The notes below the pieces were generated by a model that was not told where the DNA came from, searched no databases, and saw only the letters and a list, made by a program, of their open reading frames with translations. Shown here piece by piece: positions 9,281-18,218 of a DNA stretch of 64,000 nt. Source of the DNA: Cellulomonas fulva (GTDB lineage Bacteria; Actinomycetota; Actinomycetes; Actinomycetales; Cellulomonadaceae); contig NZ_JAHBOH010000001.1 in NCBI RefSeq assembly GCF_018531375.1, positions 2,480,001-2,544,000 on the forward strand. The letters run 5' to 3'. Numbering within the stretch: position 1 is the first letter of the stretch; every line of letters starts with the position of its first letter. The position numbers and the translations under genes were made by a program.

Positions 9281-11019
9281 GAGGTGACCGGCAGGCGTCG
9301 GTCGCGGCCGAACGCGAGCGCCGTGACCTTGGGGCCCATCGGGTACTGCCGGCGCTTCCACTCGGCCCGGTCGACGAGCTGCAGCACGCGGTCGACGACG
9401 GCCTCGTCGAACCCGCGCTCGAGCAGCTCGGCGCGGCCCTCCGCGTGCTCGACGTAGGCGTCCAGCACCTCGTCCAGCAGGTCGTACGGAGGGAGCGAGT
9501 CCTGGTCCAGCTGGCCCGGCCGCAGCTCGGCGCTGGGCGGCTTGGTGATCGAGGACTCGGGGATCGGCGGGATCTCGCCGCGGTCGACGGCGTGGTTGTT
9601 GCGCCACCGGGCGAGTGCCCACACGCGCGACTTGTCGACGTCCTTCAGCGGGGCGAAGCCGCCGATGCTGCCGGCGTCGTAGATCGTGGCGTAGCCCGTC
9701 GCGAGCTCGGACTTGTTGCCAGGCGCGATCACCAGGTGACCCTCACGGTTGGAGATCGCCATGAGGATGACGCCGCGGACCCGCGCCTGCAGGTTCTCCT
9801 CCGCCACCCCGTCCAGCGCGAGCTGCTCCTGGTACGCGTCCACGATCGACGCGATCGGCTGGACCCGGTAGTCCGCGCCGATCCGCCGCGCGAGGTCCTC
9901 GGCGTCGTCCTTGCTGTGCGTCGAGGAGAACGACGACGGCATCGAGACGCCGACGACGTTCTCGCCGGCGATCGCGTCGGCCGCGATCGCCGCGGTGAGC
10001 GCGGAGTCGATGCCGCCCGACAGCCCCAGCACCACCGACCGGAACCCGTTCTTGCGGACGTACCCGCGCAGGCCCGTGACCACCGCGCGGTAGGTCTCCT
10101 CGTCGGCGTCCAGCGGGGGCACGCGCGCACCGCGCCGGGACGGCTCGCCCTCGTCGGCCAGGTCCCACACCAGCAGGTGCTCGACGAACTGGGGTGCGCC
10201 CGCGAGCTCGGTCCCGTCCCGGTCGACGACGAACGAGCCGCCGTCGAACACCAGGTCGTCCTGCCCCCCGACGAGGTTGACGTAAACCACGGGCGCGTCG
10301 ACCTCGGCGGCGCGGCGTGCCGCGAGCTGCGCCCGGACGTGGCCCTTGCCCTCCTCGAACGGCGAGCCGTTCAGCACGACGAGCGCCGCGACCTCGTTCT
10401 CGTCCATCAGCGACACCGGGCCGCCGTCCTGCCAGATGTCCTCGCAGATCACGACGCCCACCCGGCGTCCCGCGACGTCCACCACGCAGATCTCGTCGCC
10501 CGGCGCGAAGATCCGGAACTCGTCGAAGACGCCGTAGTTCGGCAGGTGGTGCTTGGAGTAGCGCGCCTCGACGCGCCCGCCGCGCAGCAGCACCGCGTCG
10601 TTGGTCGGCCGCACCGCGTCCGCGGCCTCGGGTCGTCCGGCGACGACGTCGCCCGCGACCTCGGACGCCACCAGCCGCCGGTCGGGGTGCTCGGTGGTCC
10701 CGCTCTGCGGCGAGTCCTCGCGGCGGCGGTCCGCCGGGCGCTCGCCCACGGACCCGACGAGCACGGCGACCTCACCGAGCCCGGCGTCCGCGAGCTCGAC
10801 GGCGAGCCGCTCGAGGGTCGCCTGCGCGGCTCGTCGGAACGAGGCCCGCAGCGCGAGGTCCTCGATCGGGTAGCCCGTGAGCGTCATCTCCGGGAAGACG
10901 ACGAGGTGCGCGCCCTCGTCGGCGGCGCGCCGCGTCCACTCGAGCACGGCCCGAGCGTTCCCCTCGAGATCCCCGACGCACGTGTCGACCTGCGCCGCCG
11001 CAATCCTCACCAACCCCAC
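9262..11019 (-). CDS. nadE: Glutamine-hydrolysing NAD+ synthase
   Basis: Amidates nicotinic acid adenine dinucleotide to NAD+ using glutamine. The N-terminal nitrilase-fold amidase has the Glu-Lys-Cys triad (FPEMTLTGYP with Glu44, KHHLPNYGVFDE, VVICEDIW). The C-terminal synthetase has the PP-loop GLSGGIDS at about residues 330-337 and an IAPGNKSELATGYAT segment. At 585 residues it matches the multi-domain form. The frame is open to 11037, but GTG 11019 lies 7 nt after a TAGGGT box, giving the N-terminus MGLVRIAAAQVD, so I prefer that leaderless start. nadA (quinolinate synthase) is elsewhere in the window. Confidence 0.94.
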   Translation of the reverse strand: MGLVRIAAAQVDTCVGDLEGNARAVLEWTRRAADEGAHLVVFPEMTLTGYPIEDLALRASFRRAAQATLERLAVELADAGLGEVAVLVGSVGERPADRRREDSPQSGTTEHPDRRLVASEVAGDVVAGRPEAADAVRPTNDAVLLRGGRVEARYSKHHLPNYGVFDEFRIFAPGDEICVVDVAGRRVGVVICEDIWQDGGPVSLMDENEVAALVVLNGSPFEEGKGHVRAQLAARRAAEVDAPVVYVNLVGGQDDLVFDGGSFVVDRDGTELAGAPQFVEHLLVWDLADEGEPSRRGARVPPLDADEETYRAVVTGLRGYVRKNGFRSVVLGLSGGIDSALTAAIAADAIAGENVVGVSMPSSFSSTHSKDDAEDLARRIGADYRVQPIASIVDAYQEQLALDGVAEENLQARVRGVILMAISNREGHLVIAPGNKSELATGYATIYDAGSIGGFAPLKDVDKSRVWALARWRNNHAVDRGEIPPIPESSITKPPSAELRPGQLDQDSLPPYDLLDEVLDAYVEHAEGRAELLERGFDEAVVDRVLQLVDRAEWKRRQYPMGPKVTALAFGRDRRLPVTSRWREP

Positions 11020-11026
11020 CTGGCCG

Positions 11027-11032
11027 ACCCTA
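11027..11032 (-). promoter_or_regulatory. Predicted leaderless -10 box of nadE
   Basis: TAGGGT on the minus strand, 7 nt before GTG 11019. It decides the start against the more upstream in-frame GTG at 11037, which would lie inside the promoter. Confidence 0.55.
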
Positions 11033-11174
11033 CCCACCCGCGCCCGACGCCTCGCACGTCGGACGCGCTCCGCTCACCGGTCGGCGCAGCGATGGCCGCA
11101 TCACCACGACGCCCGAAGGGCACTTCCGGTGCGACCACGGATGTGCCGGCGCGCGGGAGGCGGTTCGTCACCCC

Positions 11175-12131
11175 TCATGCGCGTCGCAGGGCGACGACCT
11201 GCGGACGACGTGCCGCGGTGAGCGAACGGTGGGCGCGCTCGATCCGGTCCAGGACCTGGTCGGGTTCGCGGCGGATCTCTCGCGGGGTGAACGCCAACCG
11301 GAGGACCCCGGCCTCCGCGAGCGCCGAGTCCGCCCGGATCGTCGCCGTCCACTGCTCACCCGCGGCGTGGTGGGCGTGCGAGTGGACCTGGACAGCGAGG
11401 CCCACGTCGTCGAACCAGAGGTCGGGCGTGGGGAGTGCGCCTCCGGACGGGTCACGCAGCATGGGGTTCGGCCAGGGCTCTGGCAGCACTCGGCTCCGAC
11501 GCACGACCCGGATCAGGTCGTGCTCCGCCACCGACCAGGCCCCGGAGCCGGCGGCCTCGATCGCAGCGCGAAGCGTCGCGGACCCTCGCGTCGGCCCGGC
11601 GAACAGCTCGTCGAACATGGTCGCCACGGTCACCTTGCGCCGCTGCACCGCCTCGATGACGAGCGCGCGCGCATACCGGAGGTCGGCCGTCGCTCGGCAG
11701 GCGTCCCCGACCACCCGCGCCGGAGGAGCGACGGCCAGCAGACCGAACCGCGTGGCGGCTGCGGGCATGCGGTCGGTACGTGACAGCCGGACGAACGCGA
11801 CGGTGCGGGTCGCGCGCGTCGCGGGGACCAGGAGGTCGACCTGCCGCACCTCGCCGGCGTTCGCGAGTCCGAGGAGCCGTGCGCCCGCGCGCCCGGTGAT
11901 GCGCGCGTCCTGTCCCGCCATCAGCTGCGCTGCGAGGGGGCGCGCTTCCGTCGGCAGTGCCAACCGGGACAGCAGGACGACACCGGGCAGCACGAGGCGC
12001 CACTCGTGGACCAGCCGCGCGCGCAGCGCTCGCGCGGTGATGCCGTGAGCCTCGAGCTGCGCGCGCGTCACCAGCCCGGCCTGCTCGGCAGCAAGGGCGA
12101 GGACCTCGTCGGGCGTGGGGATGCGCGTCAC
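11175..12131 (-). CDS. AbiEi-type antitoxin-domain protein with DUF559-like C-terminus
   Basis: About 318 residues. The N-terminal ~60 residues (PTPDEVLALAAEQAGLVTR, then a QLEAHGITARALRARL helix and a P-G-V-V-L wing) resemble the AbiEi winged-helix N-terminal domain. The C-terminus (PDLWFDD...AVQVHSHAHH...GVLRLAFTPREI) resembles the Vsr/DUF559 endonuclease-like fold, with Gln where an acidic catalytic residue is often found. Such proteins are frequent orphans in actinobacteria. No AbiEii nucleotidyltransferase toxin is adjacent, so a toxin-antitoxin role is not supported. GTG 12131 is chosen because homology-like sequence starts there; the frame is open to 12203. Function unknown. Confidence 0.65.
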   Translation of the reverse strand: MTRIPTPDEVLALAAEQAGLVTRAQLEAHGITARALRARLVHEWRLVLPGVVLLSRLALPTEARPLAAQLMAGQDARITGRAGARLLGLANAGEVRQVDLLVPATRATRTVAFVRLSRTDRMPAAATRFGLLAVAPPARVVGDACRATADLRYARALVIEAVQRRKVTVATMFDELFAGPTRGSATLRAAIEAAGSGAWSVAEHDLIRVVRRSRVLPEPWPNPMLRDPSGGALPTPDLWFDDVGLAVQVHSHAHHAAGEQWTATIRADSALAEAGVLRLAFTPREIRREPDQVLDRIERAHRSLTAARRPQVVALRRA

Positions 12132-12349
12132 GGGCCGACGATGCCCCACCGGCGCGCCCTCGATCGTGCCGGGCCAGACGCTGTGGACGGACCGCACGGG
12201 CAAAGACCGTGCGTCGGCGCAGCCTTGGACGCATCCGGCGCGACGCTCTCGGTCGCGTCGGATGCGGCGATCGGTGCGATCAGAGGGTGGCCGCGCCGAG
12301 GGGTGGGATGCGGGGTCGTGCGCGCTCCGGATCAGGCAGGATGTACCGC

Positions 12350-13687
12350 ATGGACAGGCAGCAGGAGTTCGTGCTCCGTACGGTCGAGGAGCGGGACATC
12401 CGCTTCATCCGTCTCTGGTTCACCGACGTGCTCGGGATCCTGAAGTCGGTGGCGGTCGCCCCGGCCGAGCTCGAGGCCGCCTTCGCGGAGGGCATCGGCT
12501 TCGACGGCAGCTCGATCGAGGGTCTGACCCGGGTGTACGAGGCGGACATGATCGCCCGTCCCGACCCGTCGACGTTCCAGGTGCTGCCGTGGCGCGGCGA
12601 GCGGCACGGCACCGCCCGCATGTTCTGCGACCTGCTGACGCCCGACGGCGAGCCGAGCCTCGCGGACTCGCGCAACGTGCTCAAGCGCGCGCTGAGCCGG
12701 GCGAGCGACAAGGGGTTCACGTTCTACACGCACCCCGAGGTCGAGTTCTACCTCTTCGACGCGCCCGCGGACCCGGCGCAGCCGCTGGTCCCGGTCGACC
12801 AGGGCGGGTACTTCGACCACGTCCCGCGCGGCACGGCGCACGACTTCCGGCGCGCCGCGATCACGATGCTCGAGTCCATGGGCATCTCGGTCGAGTTCTC
12901 CCACCACGAGGCGGGGCCTGGCCAGAACGAGATCGACCTGCGCTACGCCGACGCGCTGACCACGGCGGACAACATCATGACGTTCCGCACCGTGGTCAAG
13001 GAGGTGGCGCTCGAGCAGGGCGTGTTCGCCAGCTTCATGCCGAAGCCGATGGCGGACCAGCCCGGGTCCGGCATGCACACCCACCTGTCGCTGTTCGAGG
13101 GCGACCGCAACGCGTTCCACGAGGCGGGCGGCCACCTGGAGCTCTCCTCGACGGCGCGTTCGTTCATCGCCGGCCTGCTGACGCACGCTGCCGAGATCAC
13201 GGCGGTGACCAACCAGTTCGTCAACTCCTACAAGCGGCTGTGGGGCGGCGCCGAGGCGCCGAGCTACGTCTGCTGGGGTCACAACAACCGGTCCGCGCTG
13301 GTGCGGGTGCCGATGTACAAGCCGGGCAAGGGCAACTCGAGCCGCATCGAGTACCGCGCGGTGGACAGCGCGACCAACCCGTACCTCGCGTTCGCCGTCC
13401 TGCTCGCAGCGGGCCTCAAGGGCATCGAGGAGGGCTACGAGCTCCCCGAGGGTGCCGAGGACGACGTCTGGGAGCTCACGGACTCGGAGCGCCGCGCGCT
13501 CGGCATCGAGCCGCTGCCGCAGTCGCTCGAGGCCGCGATCGCGGTGATGGAGAAGTCGGAGCTGGTCGCGGAGACGCTGGGCGAGCACGTCTTCGACTTC
13601 TTCCTGCGCAACAAGCGTGCGGAGTGGGACGAGTACCGCGCCCAGGTCACGCCGTACGAGCTGAAGCGGTTCCTGCCGGTCCTGTGA
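12350..13687 (+). CDS. glnA2: Glutamine synthetase family protein GlnA2
   Basis: GS-I-type ligase of 445 residues, the length of actinobacterial GlnA2. It has DGSSIEG, the ATP/glutamate region with MPKPMADQPGSGMHTH, a WGHNNRS variant of the usual NRS loop, and [21 protein letters not shown] 12350 is chosen over 12341 because an AGG ribosome site lies 9 nt upstream. Where GlnA1 has the adenylylated Tyr (LYELPPE), this protein has Trp374 (VWELTDSE), so it should not be controlled by GlnE although glnE starts 7 bp downstream in the same operon. In Streptomyces coelicolor a GlnA2 was reported to act as gamma-glutamylpolyamine synthetase; the substrate here cannot be read from sequence. Confidence 0.9.
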   Translation: MDRQQEFVLRTVEERDIRFIRLWFTDVLGILKSVAVAPAELEAAFAEGIGFDGSSIEGLTRVYEADMIARPDPSTFQVLPWRGERHGTARMFCDLLTPDGEPSLADSRNVLKRALSRASDKGFTFYTHPEVEFYLFDAPADPAQPLVPVDQGGYFDHVPRGTAHDFRRAAITMLESMGISVEFSHHEAGPGQNEIDLRYADALTTADNIMTFRTVVKEVALEQGVFASFMPKPMADQPGSGMHTHLSLFEGDRNAFHEAGGHLELSSTARSFIAGLLTHAAEITAVTNQFVNSYKRLWGGAEAPSYVCWGHNNRSALVRVPMYKPGKGNSSRIEYRAVDSATNPYLAFAVLLAAGLKGIEEGYELPEGAEDDVWELTDSERRALGIEPLPQSLEAAIAVMEKSELVAETLGEHVFDFFLRNKRAEWDEYRAQVTPYELKRFLPVL

Positions 13688-13694
13688 GCCTCCG

Positions 13695-16600
13695 ATGAGC
13701 GAACGTCCCGAGCGGGGAGCGTCGCTCGCCGGCAGGTTGACGCGCGTCGGCGTCGACGACGTCGCGCGCGCGGAGCGCCTGCTGCACGACGACGCGCTCC
13801 TGCTGGTGCTGCCCGAGCCCGACGGCCTGGTCGGCGAGCTCGCCGACGTCGCGGACCCGGACTCGGCGCTGCTCACGCTCGCCAAGCTCGCCGGAGCGGT
13901 CCGGGGTGACGAGGCGCTGGCCGGGCTGCTGGCGCGGACGCTCGCCGAGGACGGCCCCGCCCGTCGTCGGCTGCTCGCCGTGGCGGGTGCGTCCGTGGCG
14001 CTGGGGGACACGCTCGTCGCGCACCCGACGAACCTGCATGTCGTCGCCGACGACGCGCCGGGCACCGGCGTCCCCGCCGCCGAGGTGCGCGCCGAGCTGC
14101 TGCACGCGGTCGGCGCGGACGCCGACGCCGACGAGCCCGTCGCGACGCTCGTCGGACCCGCCGGGACGGACGCGATGCGCCGCGCGTACCGTGCGCGCCT
14201 GCTGCGGATCGCCGCGACCGACCTGACGGTGAGCGACCCGCTGAACCGGATGCCGGGGGTCGCCGCCGCGCTGGCCGACCTGGCGTCCGCCGCCCTGGAG
14301 ACGGCGCTCGCGCTGGCCCGTGCCGACCTCCCGGACCACGGCGCGGGCGTGCGGCTCGCGGTGATCGGCATGGGCAAGGCCGGCGGCCGCGAGCTCAACT
14401 ACGTCTCGGACGTCGACGTCGTCTACGTCGCCGAGCCCGCGGAGGGCAGCGGCGTGAGCGAGTCGGACGCACTCGCCGTCGGGACGCGCCTGGCGACGGG
14501 CCTGGCGCGGGCGTGCTCGGTGCCGTCGTCGGAGCCCGTGCTCTGGCCGGTCGACGCCGCGCTGCGGCCGGAGGGCAAGGACGGGCCGCTGGTCCGCACG
14601 CTCGCGAGCCACCGGGCCTACTACGAGCGCTGGGCCAAGACGTGGGAGTTCCAGGCGCTGCTCAAGGCCCGCCCGCTCGCGGGCGACCGCGACCTCGGCC
14701 GCGCGTACGTCGAGATGACCCAGCCGTTCGTGTGGTCGGCGGCGCAGCGCGAGCACTTCGTCGAGGACTCGCAGGCGATGCGCCGGCGGGTCGAGGGCAA
14801 CATCCCCGCGGCCGAGGCCGACCGCCAGCTGAAGCTGGGCGTGGGCGGGCTGCGCGACGTCGAGTTCACGGTCCAGCTCCTGCAGCTGGTGCACGGCCGG
14901 TCCGACGAGGAGATCCGCTCCGGCTCGACGCTCACCGCGCTGGCCGCGCTCGCCGCGGGCGGCTACGTGGGCCGTGACCACGCGGCGCGGCTCGCCGTCT
15001 GCTACCGGTTCCTGCGGCTCCTCGAGCACCGCATCCAGCTCCACCGGCTGCGGCGCACCCACCTGCTGCCGACGGCGGAGGCGGACCTGCGGCGGCTCGC
15101 CCGCTCGGTCGGCATGCGCGCGGAGGGTGCCGAGGGCCTCCTGGAGCGGTGGCGCCAGGTCCGTCGCGACGTGCGGCACCTGCACGAGGAGCTGTTCTAC
15201 CGGCCGCTGCTGCCGGCGACGGCGCAGCTCTCGCCCGAGGAGGCGAGCCTCGCGCCCGAGGCCGCGCGCGCCCGTCTCGCGGCGATCGGCTACCGCGACC
15301 CGGCCGGTGCGGTGCGCCACATCGCCGCGCTGACCGAGGGCGTCTCCCGGCGCGCGGCCATCCAGCGTCAGCTGCTGCCGGTGATGCTCGGTTGGTTCGC
15401 CGACGGCCCGGACCCGGACGGCGGGCTGCTGGCGTTCCGGCGGCTCTCGGAGTCGCTGGGCACCACGCACTGGTACCTCAAGCTGCTGCGCGACTCGGGG
15501 ACGGCCGCGCAGCGCCTTGCGCGCGTGCTCTCGACGTCGCGCTATGTGGCGGACGCCCTGACCCGCTCGCCGGAGTCGGTCACCTGGCTGGCGGGCGACG
15601 ACGAGCTGGCGCCCCGTGGCCGCGAGCGGCTGTGGGCGGAGGCGGACGCCGTCCTGACCCGTGCCCACGAGCCCGTCCCGGCGGTGCAGGCGCTGCGCGG
15701 GCTGCGCCGCCGCGAGCTGGCGCGCACCGCGGCGGCGGACGTCCTGGGCGTGGTCACGGGGACCCGGGCGGCGCAGAGCCTGACGGTCTCGGCCGACGTG
15801 GTGCTCGCGGGCGCGCTGCGTGTGGCGGAGTGGGAGGCGCGCGCGGCGCGCGGTCTCGAGCAGAGCCCGACGAGCATGCTCGTCGTGGCGATGGGGCGCC
15901 TCGGCGGACGCGAGATGGGCTACTCGTCGGACGCGGACGTGCTGTTCGTCCATGAGCCGGCCGAGGGTGCCGACCACCGCACGGCGCAGGAGTTCGCGGT
16001 CGCTGTCGCGACGGCGCTGCGGCAGCTGCTCGGGTCCGTCGGGCCCGAGCCCGTGCTCGCCGTCGACGCCGACCTGCGGCCCGAGGGGCGCAACGGCCCG
16101 CTGGTGCGGTCCTTCGAGGCCTACGCGGAGTACTACGGCCGCTGGTCGTCCCCGTGGGAGAGCCAGGCGCTGCTGCGGGCACGGCCCGCCGCCGGCGACG
16201 AGGCGCTGGGGGAGCGGTTCGTCACGCTCGTCGACCCGCTGCGCTACCCGGAGGGCGGGCTCGACGCCGCGACGGTCCGCGAGGTCCGCCGGATCAAGGC
16301 GCGCGTCGAGGCCGAGCGGCTGCCCCGGGGCACCGACCCGACGCGGCACCTCAAGCTCGGGCGCGGCGGGATCGCGGACGTGGAGTGGACCGCGCAGCTG
16401 CTGCAGCTCCAGCACGCGCACGCGGTGCCGGCGCTGCGCACGACGGGCACGCTGGACGCGCTGGCGGCGGCGACCGAGGCGGGTCTGCTCGACGAGGCCG
16501 ATGCCCAGACCCTGGTCGAGGCGTGGGAGCTCGCGTCCCGCCTCCGGGACGCCAACGTCCTGTGGACCGGCCGCAGCGACGGGACGCAGGTCGACGTGCT

Positions 16601-16739
16601 GCCGCACGACCGGCAGGCGCTCGCCGGTCTGGCGCGGGTCGTCGGGTACCCGTCCGGCTCGGGCGGCGAGCTCGAGGAGGACTACCTGCGCACCGCTCGT
16701 CGGGCGCGGGCCGTCGTCGAGCGCGTCTTCTACGGCTGA
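13695..16739 (+). CDS. glnE: Glutamine synthetase adenylyltransferase / adenylyl-removing enzyme
   Basis: Bifunctional regulator that adenylylates and de-adenylylates dodecameric GlnA1. The 1,014-residue protein has two nucleotidyltransferase domains: an N-terminal adenylyl-removing domain with GMGKAGGREL then SDVDVVYV at about residues 225-248, and a C-terminal adenylyltransferase domain with AMGRLGGREMGYSSDADVLF at about 733-752. Each has the D-x-D metal pair, and each is followed by an R-P-E-G segment and a helical GlnD-UTase-like domain. It starts 7 bp after glnA2 and is probably co-transcribed. The arrangement glnA2-glnE is conserved in actinobacteria. Confidence 0.96.
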   Translation: MSERPERGASLAGRLTRVGVDDVARAERLLHDDALLLVLPEPDGLVGELADVADPDSALLTLAKLAGAVRGDEALAGLLARTLAEDGPARRRLLAVAGASVALGDTLVAHPTNLHVVADDAPGTGVPAAEVRAELLHAVGADADADEPVATLVGPAGTDAMRRAYRARLLRIAATDLTVSDPLNRMPGVAAALADLASAALETALALARADLPDHGAGVRLAVIGMGKAGGRELNYVSDVDVVYVAEPAEGSGVSESDALAVGTRLATGLARACSVPSSEPVLWPVDAALRPEGKDGPLVRTLASHRAYYERWAKTWEFQALLKARPLAGDRDLGRAYVEMTQPFVWSAAQREHFVEDSQAMRRRVEGNIPAAEADRQLKLGVGGLRDVEFTVQLLQLVHGRSDEEIRSGSTLTALAALAAGGYVGRDHAARLAVCYRFLRLLEHRIQLHRLRRTHLLPTAEADLRRLARSVGMRAEGAEGLLERWRQVRRDVRHLHEELFYRPLLPATAQLSPEEASLAPEAARARLAAIGYRDPAGAVRHIAALTEGVSRRAAIQRQLLPVMLGWFADGPDPDGGLLAFRRLSESLGTTHWYLKLLRDSGTAAQRLARVLSTSRYVADALTRSPESVTWLAGDDELAPRGRERLWAEADAVLTRAHEPVPAVQALRGLRRRELARTAAADVLGVVTGTRAAQSLTVSADVVLAGALRVAEWEARAARGLEQSPTSMLVVAMGRLGGREMGYSSDADVLFVHEPAEGADHRTAQEFAVAVATALRQLLGSVGPEPVLAVDADLRPEGRNGPLVRSFEAYAEYYGRWSSPWESQALLRARPAAGDEALGERFVTLVDPLRYPEGGLDAATVREVRRIKARVEAERLPRGTDPTRHLKLGRGGIADVEWTAQLLQLQHAHAVPALRTTGTLDALAAATEAGLLDEADAQTLVEAWELASRLRDANVLWTGRSDGTQVDVLPHDRQALAGLARVVGYPSGSGGELEEDYLRTARRARAVVERVFYG

Positions 16740-16755
16740 CCGCGCCCGCGCTCCG

Positions 16756-16779
16756 TGACGGGTGAGGCCTCGCCCGTCA
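16756..16779. terminator. Bidirectional hairpin between glnE and the AI-2E permease
   Basis: A 24-bp near-perfect palindrome (TGACGGG arms, one G-T mismatch) lies just after the glnE stop and overlaps the stop of the convergent gene. No T-tract, as usual in high-GC actinobacteria. Confidence 0.55.
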
Positions 16780-18057
16780 GTCGCGCCGTGAGCCGCCCGA
16801 CGGGTCCTCGTCGGGACGTGCGCTCTCGGAGCGGATGGTCGGGGCGCCCGGCTCGTCGCCGCCCGCGGTGCTGCTGCCGCCCGGTCCGCCGGCACCGGCG
16901 GTGCGCACCAGCGCGTCGTCCGCCTGCGCGTCGTCCGCCTGCTCGACGTCCGTCCAGTGCCGATGCCGGCGCAGCGCCTCCACGTCCTCGTGCAGCAGAG
17001 GGTCGTCGACGAGCTCGTGCCTGCGCACGTACGTCGAGGACACGGCCTGGATGGTCGCCATCACGGGCAGCGCCAGGAAGGCGCCCATGGCGCCGAAGAC
17101 CGCGCCGAAGGCGATGACGCCGAGGAACGAGATCGCGGGGTTGAGCTCGAGGGCCTTGGCCGAGACCTTGGGCGAGAAGATCAGGTTCTCGATCTGCTGG
17201 TAGGCGATGATCCACGCGAGCACGATCAGCGCCTTGACGGGCGAGATGGTCAGCGCGACCGCGACGGGCAGCGCGCCACCGATGTACGTGCCGATGGTCG
17301 GCACGAACTGCGAGACGATGCCCGTGAACGCGGCGAGCGCCAGCGCGTAGGGCACGTCGACGATGATGAGGAAGATCCAGGTGAAACCGGCCGAGAGCGC
17401 GGCGAGGACGAGCCGCGAGGTGATGAAGTCGGCCACCTTCTCCTGCGACACCTCCCAGACGCGCAGCACCTCGCGCTGCCGGGCGGGCTCGAGGTAGCGC
17501 AGCACCGACGCGCGGAACCGCGGCCCGGCGCTGGCCATGTAGTAGGTGACGAGGCCGATCGACGTCGCGGTGAAGAACGCCCCGACGATCGAGATGCCCG
17601 CGCCGATGATGCTCGGGGCGAAGTTCTGCCAGTGGTCCCCGATCGAGCTGACCGCCTCGTCGGCCGTGGGGATCTGCAGGTCGAAGCTCTCGTCGAGCCA
17701 CTCCGCGAGCTGGGCGTAGTACTCCGGGACGTGCGCGGCGAAGTCCACCACCTGCTGGACGAAGAGGTTGCCGAACAGCGCCAGGACCACGACGCCGCCG
17801 GCGATGCCGGTGAGCATCACCAGCCCGGTGGCGCGGGTGCGGCGCAGGCCGCGGCGCACGAGCCAGCGGATGGAGGGCTCCATGGCGAGCGCGATGAACC
17901 AGGACAGCACGACGATCGTGGTGACGGTCGAGAGCTGGGCGAGCGCTCGCCACGCCAGGATGCCGAGGAAGACCGCCGCGACCGCCATCAGCAGGGCCCG
18001 GCCCAGCCACGCGGGTGGGCGGCGCTCGGGGTGCGGCGCGAGTCGGCTGGTCGCCAT
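16777..18057 (-). CDS. AI-2E family (PerM/YdiK-type) transporter
   Basis: Polytopic membrane protein of 426 residues with the AI-2E transporter layout: paired N-terminal helices (AWLGRALLMAVAAVFLGIL and a VVLSWFIALAMEPSIRWL segment), a soluble stretch with FAAHVPEYYAQ, then helices containing PTIGTYIGGALPV and QQIENLIFSPK, the most recognisable family signature. The C-terminal ~80 residues are acidic, disordered and cytoplasmic. ATG 18057 is preceded by GAGGAC as ribosome site; upstream in-frame sequence lacks a suitable start. The substrate is unknown; the family name does not prove autoinducer transport. Confidence 0.85.
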   Translation of the reverse strand: MATSRLAPHPERRPPAWLGRALLMAVAAVFLGILAWRALAQLSTVTTIVVLSWFIALAMEPSIRWLVRRGLRRTRATGLVMLTGIAGGVVVLALFGNLFVQQVVDFAAHVPEYYAQLAEWLDESFDLQIPTADEAVSSIGDHWQNFAPSIIGAGISIVGAFFTATSIGLVTYYMASAGPRFRASVLRYLEPARQREVLRVWEVSQEKVADFITSRLVLAALSAGFTWIFLIIVDVPYALALAAFTGIVSQFVPTIGTYIGGALPVAVALTISPVKALIVLAWIIAYQQIENLIFSPKVSAKALELNPAISFLGVIAFGAVFGAMGAFLALPVMATIQAVSSTYVRRHELVDDPLLHEDVEALRRHRHWTDVEQADDAQADDALVRTAGAGGPGGSSTAGGDEPGAPTIRSESARPDEDPSGGSRRD

Positions 18058-18218
18058 GGTCGTCCTCGGGTCGTCGGTGCTGACGCACGCACCGTACCGG
18101 CAAGCCGCTGACCTGCGAGGTCCGTCCGCCTCGGCACGCGGTCGGTGATGCTCGCGCGCCGCGACCCGCCCTGCCATGCTTCAGGCATCCAGGTCAGTGG
18201 TCGAGGAGAGGAACCGCG

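Noticed and set aside
9091..12048. 985-aa plus-strand ORF over nadE and panB
   Set aside because: Composition is Arg/Ala/Val-rich shadow; nadE and panB on the other strand have complete catalytic motifs.
11175..12131. AbiE toxin-antitoxin or abortive-infection system
   Set aside because: Only an AbiEi-like domain is present; neighbours are nadE and glnA2, with no AbiEii toxin.
16777..18057. Quorum-sensing autoinducer-2 exporter
   Set aside because: Family name only; no lsr or luxS genes are nearby, so substrate is left open.
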